From NCBI GenBank assembly GCA_964538515.1, contig CAZIEW010000012.1, positions 22,057 through 86,056 on the forward strand: a stretch of DNA of 64,000 bases, in the 5' to 3' direction. Numbering within the stretch: the first letter of the stretch is position 1; the number at the start of each line of letters is the position of its first letter. Made by a program: the position numbers and the translations under genes. The notes under the pieces were generated by a model, which was given only the letters and a program-made list of their open reading frames with translations, was not told the origin of the DNA and ran no database searches. Shown in pieces: positions 26,516-35,233 of this stretch. The DNA comes from CALBZH01 sp964538515. GTDB taxonomy: Bacteria; Desulfobacterota; Syntrophobacteria; Syntrophobacterales; Syntrophobacteraceae.

Positions 26516-27694
26516 TCAAACCACCCCCTTGTTCTTGAGCGCTTCGATCTGTGCCTCGCCGATGCCCAGCCCTTCCAGGATCTCCCGGGTGTGCTCGCCG
26601 AGCTCCGGAGCGTGAGTCCGGATCGAGCCCGGGGTGAGGGAGAACTTCGGGGCGATTCCGAGCTGGCGATAGGCGCCCCAGCTCTCGTGCACCAGATCGA
26701 CCACCATTCCCCGGGCGCGGGCCTCGGGGTCATCCATGACCTCGGAAAGGTTCAGCACCGGCTCACAGCAGCAATCCACGTTTTGAAGGAGCGCCACCCA
26801 TTCCGCACGCGTTTTCTCGGCGAAAAGCGCGGCGACCTCATGGGTCAGCGTTTCCTGGTGGGGGCCCGGCTCGAAATAGCTGGGCCGGTTCCAGTCGCTG
26901 CGGCCCACCGCTTCGCAGAACGCTTTCCAGAACTGGGGCTCGAGGGCTCCTAGAGCCATGTATTGGCCGTCACGCGTCTTATAGACGTTGTAGCAGGCGT
27001 AGCCGTGGTTCAGAAAGTCGTCGCCCGGGGCGGGGGTTCGTCCGTCTGCGATGAGCTGTCCCCAGCGGAGGCAGTTCCACGTCATGGCCCCGTCGGTCAT
27101 CGACATGTCGATGAACTGCCCGACCCCAAGCCGCTCACGGGCCAGCAGAGCGGTCACGATGCTGAAAGCGGCATAGAGGGCCCCGCCGCCGAGGTCGGCG
27201 ATTTGGGCTCCCGAAAGGGTCGGAACCCCGTCTCGACCGCTGTAGGAAAGGACGCCGTTTAGGGCGAGGTAGTTGATGTCGTGTCCGGCCTTGAGCGCCC
27301 GGCCGCCTGTGCTCCCGTAGCCCGAAATGGCGCAGGTGACGAGCCGTGGGTTCACCGCCTTCAGCGCGTCGTGGTCCAGTCCCAGTTTTTTCATGACTCC
27401 GGGCCGGAACCCTTCCAGCAGCACATCGGCCTTCCCCGCCAGCTGCCTCAGGATATCCTTTCCTTCGTCGGTCTTGAGGTTCAGCGTCAAGGAGCGTTTG
27501 TTCCGGTTCAGGACCACGTGGAAGCCGCTGTTGCCTCCGAGCTTGGGTGGCCACCAACGGATGTAATCGCCGAGCTTGGGGTCTTCGATCTTGATCACGT
27601 CGGCCCCAAGGTCGGCGAGCAGCATGGAGCAGAAAGGGCCCGGCAGGAGTCGGGACAAGTCGAGTACAGTGATGCCTGAGAGTGCGCCGGTCAT
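26516..27694 (-). CDS. CaiB/BaiF (class III) CoA transferase
   Basis: A 392-residue protein with the family N-terminus LSGITVLDLSRLLPGPFCSM, then ADVIKIEDP and NRNKRSLTLNLK, and FIDMSMTDGAMTW carrying the likely catalytic Asp. These enzymes move CoA between carboxylic acids. KPGVM-like and dehydrogenase partners are absent, so the substrate is open; alpha-methylacyl-CoA racemase is the main alternative in this family. AAGGAG is six bases before the ATG. It starts 26 bases after ftsY. Confidence 0.88.
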   Translation of the reverse strand: MTGALSGITVLDLSRLLPGPFCSMLLADLGADVIKIEDPKLGDYIRWWPPKLGGNSGFHVVLNRNKRSLTLNLKTDEGKDILRQLAGKADVLLEGFRPGVMKKLGLDHDALKAVNPRLVTCAISGYGSTGGRALKAGHDINYLALNGVLSYSGRDGVPTLSGAQIADLGGGALYAAFSIVTALLARERLGVGQFIDMSMTDGAMTWNCLRWGQLIADGRTPAPGDDFLNHGYACYNVYKTRDGQYMALGALEPQFWKAFCEAVGRSDWNRPSYFEPGPHQETLTHEVAALFAEKTRAEWVALLQNVDCCCEPVLNLSEVMDDPEARARGMVVDLVHESWGAYRQLGIAPKFSLTPGSIRTHAPELGEHTREILEGLGIGEAQIEALKNKGVV

Positions 27695-27720
27695 GGGGAG
27701 CTCCTTTCCTGTTTCCTTCT

Positions 27721-28881
27721 TCAGAACATGGCCCTGACGAATTCGTCGGCGTCGAAGGGACGCAGATCGTCCATGCCCTCGCCGATTCCGATGTAACGGA
27801 CGGGCACCTTGAGCTCGTCGCAAATCGCCACGACGATCCCCCCCTTGGCGGTCCCATCGAGCTTGGTGAGGACCAAGCCAGTCAACCCGATGCCTTCCTG
27901 GAATTGCCGCGCCTGGGAGAGAGCATTTTGCCCGGTGGTCGCATCCAGCACGAGCAGGACCTCGTGGGGAGCCGATTCCATCTTCTTGCTGATGACCCGT
28001 TGAACCTTCTTCAGCTCTTCCATGAGGTTCACTTTGGTGTGCATCCTCCCGGCGGTGTCCAGGATCAGCACGTCGACGTCGCGAGCGAGGGCGGCGTCCA
28101 GGGCGTCGAAAGCAACCGCGGAAGGGTCGGAGCCGCTCTTCTGTCGGACGACGGGCACGCCGATCCGCTCCCCCCAGAGACACAACTGCTCGACGGCGGC
28201 TGCCCGGAAGGTGTCCCCGGCAACCAGCATCACGTTTCGGCCCTCTTGCTTGAGCGCGTGGCCCAGTTTGCCGATGGTCGTCGTCTTGCCGACGCCGTTC
28301 ACGCCGATCACCATGATGACGAAGGGATGGTGCGCGTCCAAGGTCCACTGCCCCGCGTCCACATCCATGATGGCCTTGATTTCCTCGCGCAGCACCTCGC
28401 GGAGCCTGGCCGGGTCACTAAGCTCCTTTCGCTCGATCTTCTCCGTGACCGTCCTCAACAGGGCCTGAGTCGTGCGAACACCCAGATCCGAAGTGATCAG
28501 TACCTCCTCGAGCTCATCCAGGAGGTCCACATCGATGGTCTTCCTGCCATGGAAGACGCGGTCCAATCGGCTGGCCAACCGCTCGCGGGTTTTGTGAAGC
28601 CGTTCGCGGAGTCTCGAAAAGAGGCGCCGCTTTTCGGCCTGAGGAACCGCCTCTTCGCCTTCCTCCCCGGGAAGCTCCTCACCAGACTCCAAATCCTGAT
28701 CGGCGACCGCAAGCTCCGCCTCCATGTCCGCGCTGAGCGCTGTCCCCGCTTCCTCCGTACTGGGCGTCTGAAGCCCAGCCTCCTCATCGGGAGTCTCGTC
28801 CATTCCAACAGGGTGCGACCGCTCCTCGACTTCGGTTTCGAGAGCATCCGCGTGCTTCTTCTTTTTGAACCATTTGATCAT
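27721..28881 (-). CDS. ftsY: Signal recognition particle receptor FtsY
   Basis: A 386-residue SRP GTPase with an acidic N-terminal membrane-targeting region (residues 1-85), the N helical bundle, then G1 (GVNGVGKTTT, 193-202), GDTFRAAAVEQL, DTAGRMH, TKLDGTAKGG and the closing GIGEGMDDLRPFD. It receives ribosome-nascent chain complexes at the membrane. AGGAG lies ten bases before the ATG. Confidence 0.96.
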   Translation of the reverse strand: MIKWFKKKKHADALETEVEERSHPVGMDETPDEEAGLQTPSTEEAGTALSADMEAELAVADQDLESGEELPGEEGEEAVPQAEKRRLFSRLRERLHKTRERLASRLDRVFHGRKTIDVDLLDELEEVLITSDLGVRTTQALLRTVTEKIERKELSDPARLREVLREEIKAIMDVDAGQWTLDAHHPFVIMVIGVNGVGKTTTIGKLGHALKQEGRNVMLVAGDTFRAAAVEQLCLWGERIGVPVVRQKSGSDPSAVAFDALDAALARDVDVLILDTAGRMHTKVNLMEELKKVQRVISKKMESAPHEVLLVLDATTGQNALSQARQFQEGIGLTGLVLTKLDGTAKGGIVVAICDELKVPVRYIGIGEGMDDLRPFDADEFVRAMF

Positions 28882-29105
28882 CGCTACACAGCTCCTGCGT
28901 GCAGACCGGTACGGCGACTGCCGCCATGATCTCCCCCCGGACCGGTCCTATGCATCGAAATCACTCATGAAAGCGCAACGTTTGTGACGGTGTGGCAAGT
29001 GTGGTACAGATAGTCAAATTGCCCCCCAAAAACAAGGCAAAAAGCAAGGAAACGCAGGGCGTTCCCCTGGGCCGGCGGCTCATTCAGATCATCAGGAGGT
29101 CTTTC

Positions 29106-29756
29106 ATGCGAGGAGAGTACGAGCTGAGGTACGATCTGATCGACGTCTGCCGGGCACTTGAGCGCAAAGGGCTCATCGCGGCAACGGATGGCAACGTGAG
29201 CTGCAGGGCGGGGGACAACCGACTGCTCGTCACTCCAAGTGGTCGGGCCAAGGGGGAGCTCACCCCGATCGACCTCCTGGTGACGGACCTCGAAGGAGCT
29301 GTTCTCAGCGGCCACGGTCGACCGTCCTCCGAAATCCGGATGCACCTCTTGATCTATTCCCGTCGTCCTGACATCCAGGCCGTCGTCCACGCACACCCGC
29401 CGATGCTGACTGCGCTGACCCTCGCGGGTGTCGCTTTCGTGGCCGAGGCCCTCCCGGAAGTCTGGCTCTCCGTTGGCCCCGTGCCAACCGCTCCCTATGC
29501 CACTCCCTCCACGCAGGAAGTGCCGAGATCCATCGCTCCTTTCGTCGATTCGCACGAGGCGATTTTGATGGAGCGTCATGGCTCGATCACGATGGGGCGC
29601 AGCCTTCGTGAAGCATACCGGCGACTCGAGAAGCTTGAGCACGCGGCTTACACCCTCTTTTTCGCTCACCAAATGCTCCAGCGGCCGCCCACACCCTTGG
29701 GATCCGCTGCATTGCATAAGCTAAATGCCCTTCGACCTGAAACATGCGGGGCCTGA
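29106..29756 (+). CDS. Class II aldolase/adducin-family protein
   Basis: A 216-residue protein with zinc ligands His95 and His97 (VVHAHPP) and His158 (MERHGSITMG), Ser75-Glu76 and the phosphate-binding TDGNVSCR/TPSG segments. It fits fuculose-1-phosphate/ribulose-phosphate-type aldolases or epimerases. The ATG at 29106 has AGGAGG six bases upstream; a longer frame from 28992 has no such site. It is divergent from ftsY. Confidence 0.85.
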   Translation: MRGEYELRYDLIDVCRALERKGLIAATDGNVSCRAGDNRLLVTPSGRAKGELTPIDLLVTDLEGAVLSGHGRPSSEIRMHLLIYSRRPDIQAVVHAHPPMLTALTLAGVAFVAEALPEVWLSVGPVPTAPYATPSTQEVPRSIAPFVDSHEAILMERHGSITMGRSLREAYRRLEKLEHAAYTLFFAHQMLQRPPTPLGSAALHKLNALRPETCGA

Positions 29757-29852
29757 GACTGCCCGGGCGTTATGATGCGAGCCGGTTGAATCGGATGGCG
29801 GAGAGGCGATGAATCGAAGGGGGTAACTTGGGTGGAAGGATGGGTCTCTCGA

Positions 29853-30926
29853 TCACCAGGCTGGCCACGATGCGGTGACTGTCGTACCCTTGCCGGGCTC
29901 GGATTCGCACTGGAAAGTGCCCCCGGACTGCTCGGTTCGCTCTTTCATGCTCGGGAGACCCAGACCGGTGCGATTGCCGTTCGCTGATTGCAGCCAATCC
30001 TGCTTGAAGCCGATGCCGTTGTCTTCGATCCGCAGCTGGATCCGCTTTTCGGCTTCCTGGAGAGACAGGGTCACTTGAGAAGCGCGGCTGTGGGTGGCCA
30101 CATTCTGGAAGCCATCCTGAACGATCCGATAAATGATGATCTTGATGGCTTCAGGGATCATCGACTCATCGACCCCGATCTCTTTCACAACCTCCAGGTG
30201 AGGATGCAGGCCCGCGAATTCGCGGCAATACCAGTTCAGGGTCGCGATGATGCCGAGGTCGTCCAGAAGGGTCGGGCGCAACGCGGTATAGATCCGTCTC
30301 ACCTCCTGGATGGCGTGCTGGATCATTGGAACGAGAGGCTCGAGCGTTCCGGGCTTCACCGTCCCACGCTCCATGTGCGCCAACGTGCTCTCCACGCCGT
30401 ATTTCACGGCACTGAGAGTCTGCCCCAGGCTGTCATGGAGCTCCAGGGCTACACGCTTGCGCTCGGTTTCGTGAACCGAGAGCAGTTGAGAAGACAAGCA
30501 CTTGAGCTGGGCCTCCGAGCGACGCAAGGATTCCTCGGCGCGCTTGCGCTCGATCGCGTAGCGAATGGAGCGGTCCAGATGGTCCGGCGTGATCTGCTCC
30601 AGCACGAGGTAGTCCGCGGCCCCGGCCTGGATTGCGCTCAAGTCCACTTCCTGATCCCGCTGCCCCGTCAGGAAGATCACCGGCACCGGAAGCCCGGCGG
30701 AGAGAACCCGTTTCATGATGCGCTCGCCTTCGGATCCCTCGAAGCTGCCGGCCACCAGGAAAGCATCGTAATGCTTCTGCTCGATCTCCTCCATGGCGGA
30801 GTCGCAGTCCTGAACCCAGTCCATGCTGAACTTGGAGCGCGGGGCCATGGATAGCAGCCCTTTGATCAGCTGGAAGTCCGCTGGCTTATCTTCAATGAGA
30901 AGGATGTGCAACGCTGGATTTTCCAT
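29853..30926 (-). CDS. NarL-type (HisKA_3) kinase with degenerate receiver
   Basis: A 357-residue soluble protein. Residues 1-125 have a receiver fold (ILLIEDKPADF), but the phospho-acceptor position is Ala59 (FLVAGSFEG) and the conserved Lys is Leu109 (DYLVLEQIT). A coiled coil leads to HisKA_3 with His164 (RVALELHDSLGQT) and a HATPase with EDNGIGF and GLGLPSM. So it looks like a working kinase with a non-phosphorylatable receiver. The LuxR-type partner regulator is not adjacent. Confidence 0.85.
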   Translation of the reverse strand: MENPALHILLIEDKPADFQLIKGLLSMAPRSKFSMDWVQDCDSAMEEIEQKHYDAFLVAGSFEGSEGERIMKRVLSAGLPVPVIFLTGQRDQEVDLSAIQAGAADYLVLEQITPDHLDRSIRYAIERKRAEESLRRSEAQLKCLSSQLLSVHETERKRVALELHDSLGQTLSAVKYGVESTLAHMERGTVKPGTLEPLVPMIQHAIQEVRRIYTALRPTLLDDLGIIATLNWYCREFAGLHPHLEVVKEIGVDESMIPEAIKIIIYRIVQDGFQNVATHSRASQVTLSLQEAEKRIQLRIEDNGIGFKQDWLQSANGNRTGLGLPSMKERTEQSGGTFQCESEPGKGTTVTASWPAW

Positions 30927-31299
30927 GGCCGCCCTTCCGGCATCGTCTCCTCAAAACCCACGACGCCCCACGTCGTGAGCTTCCGCTTCTGTGTAGCCCT
31001 ATATCACTACTCCGCCGAAGGATTGTATGGGGTAAGTCATGTATTTGGGGGAGCAAAAAAACTGTATTTTGGTGGGGGAGAACAGCCCATACGCCGGAAA
31101 GCCATCCCCCCCCGATAGGTCCCGGACCGCTCAAGCTTGATTCAGGGGAAAGAAACCTTAATGTTAGGCAAATACCCGGTTCAACACGCAACAGGGGCTG
31201 CTGCTCGAGGAAAACGGTTATCGAATGAGGTCGAGCGTTCTATGGAACATGCCACGAATGCCGCTCTGTTGCAACAGCGCATTTTAAGGAGGATTCACC
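30927..31299. other. Divergent intergenic region with a small direct repeat
   Basis: These 373 bases separate the kinase and the next gene. No gene is seen. GTATTTGGGGGAG (31041-31053) recurs as GTATTTTGGTGGGGGAG (31064-31080), a possible protein-binding pair. Confidence 0.45.
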
Positions 31300-31722
31300 A
31301 TGAAAGACGCTAACAGCCTTCATCAGAAGGTACAGCAGTTGTGTGACTGCTTCATGAATAGCGAGCCACTCAAGGAGATGTCCGTCCTCAAAGGGGATGC
31401 CGACAAGGATGAGGCCGCTCTCAAGTGGCTCTCTCTGGCCATATTGTACGGCATTGACAGCAACGCCAAGAAGATCACGGTATCGGCCACGAAGGACGGT
31501 GGCGTCAAAGTGGTGGCTAAGTACAGGGCCACGGAGCTTCCCTCCCCCGGCCCGGAGGTGGGAGCGAAGATCTTGGAGGCGGTCAAGGCCATCGCCCACT
31601 TTGACGACGGTTCAGGGAAAACTCCCCTGGCGGTTGGGCTTCGCGACAGCAGCATTGAAATTGGGGTTGAGGCCGTCAAGGAAGACGACGAAGAGGCGGT
31701 GATCCTCAAATTCCCCAAATGA
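31300..31722 (+). CDS. Small soluble protein of unknown function
   Basis: A 140-residue acidic protein preceded by AAGGAGG (31286-31292), with no signal peptide, membrane segment or motif I recognise. The middle part (KKITVSATKDGGVKVVAKY) looks like beta strands, and the end is acidic (EDDEEAVILKFPK). The strong ribosome site suggests good expression. Confidence 0.6.
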   Translation: MKDANSLHQKVQQLCDCFMNSEPLKEMSVLKGDADKDEAALKWLSLAILYGIDSNAKKITVSATKDGGVKVVAKYRATELPSPGPEVGAKILEAVKAIAHFDDGSGKTPLAVGLRDSSIEIGVEAVKEDDEEAVILKFPK

Positions 31723-31760
31723 TCCCAACCAAGAGGCTTGATTCCGTAGGCTCGTCTCTC

Positions 31761-31815
31761 TAGGAGCGGTTTCCTGCCGCGGTGGACGCGCGATCACGGC
31801 AGGAAACCGCTCCTA
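31761..31815. repeat. Perfect 19-bp inverted repeat (REP-like palindrome)
   Basis: TAGGAGCGGTTTCCTGCCG (31761-31779) and its exact complement (31797-31815) enclose a 17-base loop. It lies between two plus-strand genes. There is no T-run, so it is more like a repetitive extragenic palindrome pair than a terminator. Confidence 0.7.
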
Positions 31816-31894
31816 TGTACAGATTTCTTGCTCCTCACCGAGGGGACACGTCTATTTGCTCCATTCAGAATTGAAGGCAGAGGGAAACCGATCC

Positions 31895-32446
31895 ATGAGA
31901 AAAATCATCGTTGCCGTGCTGGGGGATGACCGACCGGGTATCGTCGCGGCCGTGTCCAAAGCACTCTTCGATTTTCGGTGCAACATCGAAGATGTGAGCC
32001 AGACCATTCTTCAGACCGAATTCGCGGGGATCTTCATTGTCTCCATGCCCCCCGGCATGAGCCACGATGAGCTGCGGGAGGGGCTGGAAGGACGATTGAG
32101 CCCCGAAGGTCTGGCGGTCTACGTCAAGGAGATGCGACCGGTCGAAAGCCGGGCTGCCCCGGAAACGGAGCCTTTCGTCATCACCACCGTCGGCCCGGAC
32201 CGGTTGGGGCTCGTGGCCGGCATCACCGGACTCCTGGCTGAATACAAGATCAACATCACGCAGCTCAAGGCGGCCTTCCGCGGCGGCGATGATCCCCGCC
32301 GGAACATCATGATCTACGAGGTTGACATCCCCGTTGCCATCGACCACCACGCTTTTCGCGCAGCGCTCTACGCCCGCGGTCGGGAGCTGGGCCTCGATGT
32401 TAGCTTGCAGCACTCGGACATCTTCAGGCAAATTCATCGAATATAG
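31895..32446 (+). CDS. Two-ACT-domain protein (GcvR-like)
   Basis: A 183-residue protein with two ACT domains: IVAVLGDDRPGIVAAVSKAL (residues about 4-23) and ITTVGPDRLGLVAGITGLL (about 98-116). ACT domains bind amino acids. It is followed ten bases later by a UPF0210 gene, a pairing widespread in bacteria. GAGGG precedes the ATG at 31895. Confidence 0.85.
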   Translation: MRKIIVAVLGDDRPGIVAAVSKALFDFRCNIEDVSQTILQTEFAGIFIVSMPPGMSHDELREGLEGRLSPEGLAVYVKEMRPVESRAAPETEPFVITTVGPDRLGLVAGITGLLAEYKINITQLKAAFRGGDDPRRNIMIYEVDIPVAIDHHAFRAALYARGRELGLDVSLQHSDIFRQIHRI

Positions 32447-32455
32447 GGAGTCAAC

Positions 32456-33829
32456 ATGCTCACGGATCGAGAAGTCCTGTCTACTTTTGAAATGTTGAAA
32501 AACGAGCACCTGGATGTCCGGACCATCACCCTGGGGATCAGCATCTTTGACTGCGCAAGTGACGATCTCTCGCGGTTCAAGCAGAACATTCACGACAAGA
32601 TATCCCGACTTGCCCAAAATCTGATCGGAACCTGCGAGGACGTCGCGCTCAAATACGGCATCCCCATCGTGAACAAGCGCATCGCGGTGAGTCCTGTGGC
32701 CGTTGCCGCCTGTCCGTTTTCCGCCCCGCAGATGGTTGAAGTCGCCCGGACCCTGGACGACATTGCGCGGGAGATCGGCATCGACTTCATCGGCGGGTTC
32801 AGCGCTCTGGTGGAAAAGGGAATGACGCGTGGGGACCGGGCGCTCATCGACGCCATTCCGCAGGCACTCACTGAAACCGGGCGGGTGTGCGCTTCCATCA
32901 ACGTGGCTTCGACCCACGCGGGCATCAACATGGACGCCGTGATGCTCATGGGGCAAACCATCAAGCGAGCGGCCGCTCTCACGGCGAATGCCGACGGGAT
33001 CGCCTGTGCCAAACTGTGCGTCTTTGCGAACATCCCCCAGGACATTCCGTTTATGGCGGGAGCGTACCTCGGAATCGGCGAGCCCGACGCGGTCATCAAC
33101 GTCGGCGTCAGTGGACCCGGGGTGGTCAAGAAAGCCATCGATCGGGCGCGCGCCATGAATCCGCGACTGGACTTGGGAGCGATCTCCGAAATCATCAAGC
33201 GAACGGCGTTCAAAGTGACTCGGGTCGGAGAGATCATTGGGAGGCAGGTGGCGGACAAGCTGGGCGTCCCGTTCGGCGTCGTCGATCTCTCCCTCGCCCC
33301 GACGCCCAACGTGGGAGACAGCGTGGGCGAAATCTTTCAAAGCCTGGGGCTGCAGAGCATCGGTGTACCAGGATCCACCGCGCTCCTTGCCATGCTCAAC
33401 GACGCCGTCAAGAAGGGCGGCGCCTTCGCCAGTTCCTACGTCGGGGGGCTCAGCGGCGCGTTCATTCCCGTGAGCGAGGATCTCAATATTGCGGAAGCCG
33501 CACGGTCCGGACACCTCTCCCTCGAAAAGCTGGAAGCCCTGACCAGCGTGTGCTCCGTGGGTCTCGATATGGTGGCCCTGCCCGGAGACATCTCGGAAAC
33601 GACCTTGGCCGCCATCATCGCCGACGAAATGGCCATTGGGGTGGTCAACAAAAAGACCACGGCCACACGCCTCATCCCGGTTCCCGGCAAAAAAGCCGGG
33701 GAGAAAGCCTTCTTCGGAGGACTTCTCGGGGAGGCGACCATTATTCATGTGGCTAATAACGGCGGGTCGCAGGAGCTCATGTCCCTGGGCGGCAGGATCC
33801 CGGCTCCCATCCAGAGTCTGGTCAATTGA
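32456..33829 (+). CDS. UPF0210 / PFL-family protein
   Basis: A 457-residue protein of the UPF0210 (DUF711) family, related in fold to glycyl-radical enzymes but without a known activity. Landmarks include SVGLDMVALPGD and the Gly-rich SYVGGLSGAFIPVSED. AGGGAG precedes the ATG. It is in an operon with the ACT protein, which is presumed to sense an amino acid for it. Confidence 0.88.
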   Translation: MLTDREVLSTFEMLKNEHLDVRTITLGISIFDCASDDLSRFKQNIHDKISRLAQNLIGTCEDVALKYGIPIVNKRIAVSPVAVAACPFSAPQMVEVARTLDDIAREIGIDFIGGFSALVEKGMTRGDRALIDAIPQALTETGRVCASINVASTHAGINMDAVMLMGQTIKRAAALTANADGIACAKLCVFANIPQDIPFMAGAYLGIGEPDAVINVGVSGPGVVKKAIDRARAMNPRLDLGAISEIIKRTAFKVTRVGEIIGRQVADKLGVPFGVVDLSLAPTPNVGDSVGEIFQSLGLQSIGVPGSTALLAMLNDAVKKGGAFASSYVGGLSGAFIPVSEDLNIAEAARSGHLSLEKLEALTSVCSVGLDMVALPGDISETTLAAIIADEMAIGVVNKKTTATRLIPVPGKKAGEKAFFGGLLGEATIIHVANNGGSQELMSLGGRIPAPIQSLVN

Positions 33830-33844
33830 ACCGTCGGCGGTCAT

Positions 33845-34966
33845 TCAGATCTTGAGAAACAGGCGCTTCCGGTACAAGACCCAGACGATGGCGAAGATCA
33901 CCAGGACAAAGGCGATGGAGTAAATCAGCGAGTCCCCTTTGGGGCCGGTTAACCTCAAGAAGTGATCAAACACATACATTTTGAGTCTGACATGGCGTCC
34001 CGTCGGCGATCTCAAGCGAACGTGCGTCATGAGCGCATTCAGCAGCACCGAAAGGGTGTAGGCCGCAATGGCATTCTTTCCATAGATGGCGAAGGGCTTC
34101 GACCAGCGCTCATACCCCTTCACGTCCACCACCCAGTAGAGAATTGCGAAGCAAGCGAAAGCCCAACCCGCCATGAAAACGCTGTAGGAGCTGGTCCAGA
34201 GACCTTTGTTGATCGGGAGCCAGTGACTGAGGGTCCAGCCGACCAGGAGGAGGACCAGGCCCGCGCCAAGCATCTGCAGCGTCTTGGATTCCATGGAGAA
34301 TTCGGACCTCAGACACCGGCCGGCCAGAACGCCGAACAGCGTGGAGGCGATGGCCGGGATGGTGCTGCCGACCCCTTCGGGGTCATACGGGACGTAAATG
34401 GACCACAGGTGGCTCCCGAGGAGCAGGGAATCGATGTAAGTGGGAAGGCTCTTTCCCGGCTCGAGGACCCCCGCCCCAACCCCCGGAACCGGCACGCACA
34501 CCAGCATCAGCCAATACCCGGCTAACAGGCCGATCGTCCAGCACACCTGACCCCGAACGCCCGTCTTCAGGAAGATCAGCGCGGCAAACAGATAGCACAG
34601 GGCGATCCGCTGCAGAACCCCTGGTATGCGAAGGGTGCTCAGATCGAATCGCGGGAAATTGGTCAGGAAGACCCCGAGAGCAAACAGCACAACGGTGCGC
34701 CGAGCGACCTGCAGCATGAGCTTCCCGTTGGAATCTCCGAGCTGCTTGCGGCGCTCGAAGGAAAACGTCATGGAGATTCCGATGATGAAGAGGAAGAATG
34801 GAAAGATCATGTCCGTGAACGTCCAGCCGTTCCAGGTCGCATGCCGCAGCTGAGCATAGGCGTAGTCCCAGTCGACGGGGTTGTTGACCAGGATCATCGC
34901 AGCGATCGTCGCCCCACGGAAGACATCCAGGGACTGGAGCCGACTGTGAACTGCCGGGGTGCTCAT
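33845..34966 (-). CDS. DUF5009 / heparan-alpha-glucosaminide N-acetyltransferase-like membrane protein
   Basis: A 373-residue polytopic protein with RLQSLDVFRGATIAAMILVN at the start and FPFFLFIIGISMTFS, both typical of DUF5009/HGSNAT-like acyltransferases that acylate sugars across the membrane. The ATG at 34966 follows GAGAGGG by seven bases. Its start region recurs as an inverted copy about 160 bases upstream. Confidence 0.82.
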   Translation of the reverse strand: MSTPAVHSRLQSLDVFRGATIAAMILVNNPVDWDYAYAQLRHATWNGWTFTDMIFPFFLFIIGISMTFSFERRKQLGDSNGKLMLQVARRTVVLFALGVFLTNFPRFDLSTLRIPGVLQRIALCYLFAALIFLKTGVRGQVCWTIGLLAGYWLMLVCVPVPGVGAGVLEPGKSLPTYIDSLLLGSHLWSIYVPYDPEGVGSTIPAIASTLFGVLAGRCLRSEFSMESKTLQMLGAGLVLLLVGWTLSHWLPINKGLWTSSYSVFMAGWAFACFAILYWVVDVKGYERWSKPFAIYGKNAIAAYTLSVLLNALMTHVRLRSPTGRHVRLKMYVFDHFLRLTGPKGDSLIYSIAFVLVIFAIVWVLYRKRLFLKI

Positions 34967-35152
34967 CGGAAAGCCCTCTCGGGCGGACGCAGGCTTGCCC
35001 ATGGTCCATGCACGGAGCATGACGTTGAAATGCCGCCTTCAAACGTTATCATATACCTCTCGAATCGGGATTTCGCGGTTAATTTTGACCATTCGAGCGA
35101 GAAGCCCTGTTTCACCAACCGTCCGAGAAGGCTTCCCGATGAGCACTCCATT
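34959..35152. repeat. Imperfect inverted duplication of a translation-start region
   Basis: The minus-strand ribosome site and start of the DUF5009 gene (GAGAGGGCTTTCCGATGAGC) recurs on the plus strand at about 35128-35150 as GAGAAGGCTTCCCGATGAGC. The match is about 25 bases with two or three differences. The two copies face each other. Confidence 0.55.
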
Positions 35153-35181
35153 CGGTGGTTTCGAAGCAACGATTCAGGACG

Positions 35182-35200
35182 CATGGGCATCATGCCCATG
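35182..35200. repeat. Short perfect hairpin before the PIG-L gene
   Basis: CATGGGCA and TGCCCATG (35182-35189, 35193-35200) form an 8-bp stem with a 3-base loop, 34 bases before the deacetylase start. It could affect mRNA stability or translation. Confidence 0.4.
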
Positions 35201-35233
35201 TTATGATTCTTATTTTTCAGGAGGTACCCATCG

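Noticed and set aside
27695..28348. N-terminal extension of the CoA-transferase frame into ftsY
   Set aside because: The extension is Arg-rich shadow sequence inside ftsY; AAGGAG before 27694 marks the real start.
31865..33844. 659-codon minus-strand frame opposite the ACT and UPF0210 genes
   Set aside because: Low-complexity His/Asp/Gly-rich translation typical of antisense to GC-rich genes; both sense genes are clear family members.
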